Source: Synergistaceae bacterium (GTDB lineage Bacteria > Synergistota > Synergistia > Synergistales > Aminobacteriaceae). From it: a DNA stretch of 5,029 bases. The stretch is taken from the NCBI GenBank assembly GCA_017447325.1, contig JAFSNU010000429.1, forward strand, positions 1 to 5,029, read 5' to 3'. The first letter of the stretch is position 1. The number at the start of each line of letters is the position of its first letter. Shown here in pieces: positions 4,999-5,029 of the stretch. The position numbers and the translations under genes were made by a program. The notes beneath the pieces are model-generated. The model was not told where the DNA came from, did not search any database, and worked only from the letters and a program-made list of their open reading frames with translations.

Positions 4999-5029
4999 TG
5001 GTGGCGGGACCCAGAGTTGAACTGGGGAC
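4999..5029 (-). tRNA. 3' part of a second tRNA, cut by the window edge
   Basis: The minus strand ends with a T arm CCCAG-TTCAACT-CTGGG, acceptor half TCCCGCC, discriminator A and encoded CCA, so only the last 31 bases of the gene are present. Its anticodon is outside the window. The predicted 5' acceptor is GGCGGGA. The general look recalls tRNA-Phe or tRNA-Glu, but the isotype cannot be called. It is 29 bases upstream of tRNA-Gly on the same strand, so the two are probably co-transcribed. Confidence 0.88.

Noticed and set aside
1..5029. CRISPR array, insertion sequence, attachment site or defence system
   Set aside because: I see no spaced direct repeats, transposase or integrase frames, or duplicated tRNA ends. 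The tRNA genes show no sign of an integrated element on the flagellar side.

Overview
This window is a stretch of a bacterial flagellar motor operon, read entirely from the minus strand, plus the 3' end of a tRNA cluster on the same strand. In transcription order (high to low coordinates) it holds a partial tRNA cut by the right edge, tRNA-Gly(GCC), a strong intrinsic terminator, an AT-rich leader, flbD (swrD-type), motA, motB, fliL, fliM and a fliY/fliN-type switch gene that ends 17 bases from the left edge. The operon probably continues past that edge.

The order flbD-motA-motB-fliL-fliM-fliY is known from Firmicutes, Thermotogae, Synergistota and spirochaetes. A long FliY (N-terminal CheY-binding peptide, CheC-like middle, FliN domain) together with flbD argues against an enteric-type proteobacterium. 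Coding DNA is of moderate G+C, while the spacers are almost pure A+T. My best guess is an anaerobic, possibly gut-associated Synergistota or Clostridia-like bacterium. The phylum is an inference and cannot be settled from this window.

The genes form one functional module. MotA and MotB make the ion-driven stator anchored to peptidoglycan. FliL sits around the stator, and FlbD/SwrD is linked in Bacillus to stator power. FliM and FliY form the C-ring that receives torque and the CheY-P signal. flbD, motA and motB are packed tightly (TAATG between motA and motB), fliM and fliY are 9 bases apart, and spacers of 155 and 70 bases flank fliL.

The observations most worth a second look are these. (1) fliM has no ATG, GTG or TTG able to start the full protein. 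Its only plausible full-length start is a CTG with a well-spaced Shine-Dalgarno, so standard gene callers would remove 59 residues including the CheY-P-binding peptide. (2) The CheC-like phosphatase sites of FliY look degenerate at both positions. (3) motA starts at a TTG, with two candidates six bases apart. (4) The flbD leader carries A4T4 tracts at near-helical spacing, a pattern expected to bend DNA. I see no CRISPR array, mobile element, toxin or defence gene, and no wholly new system.
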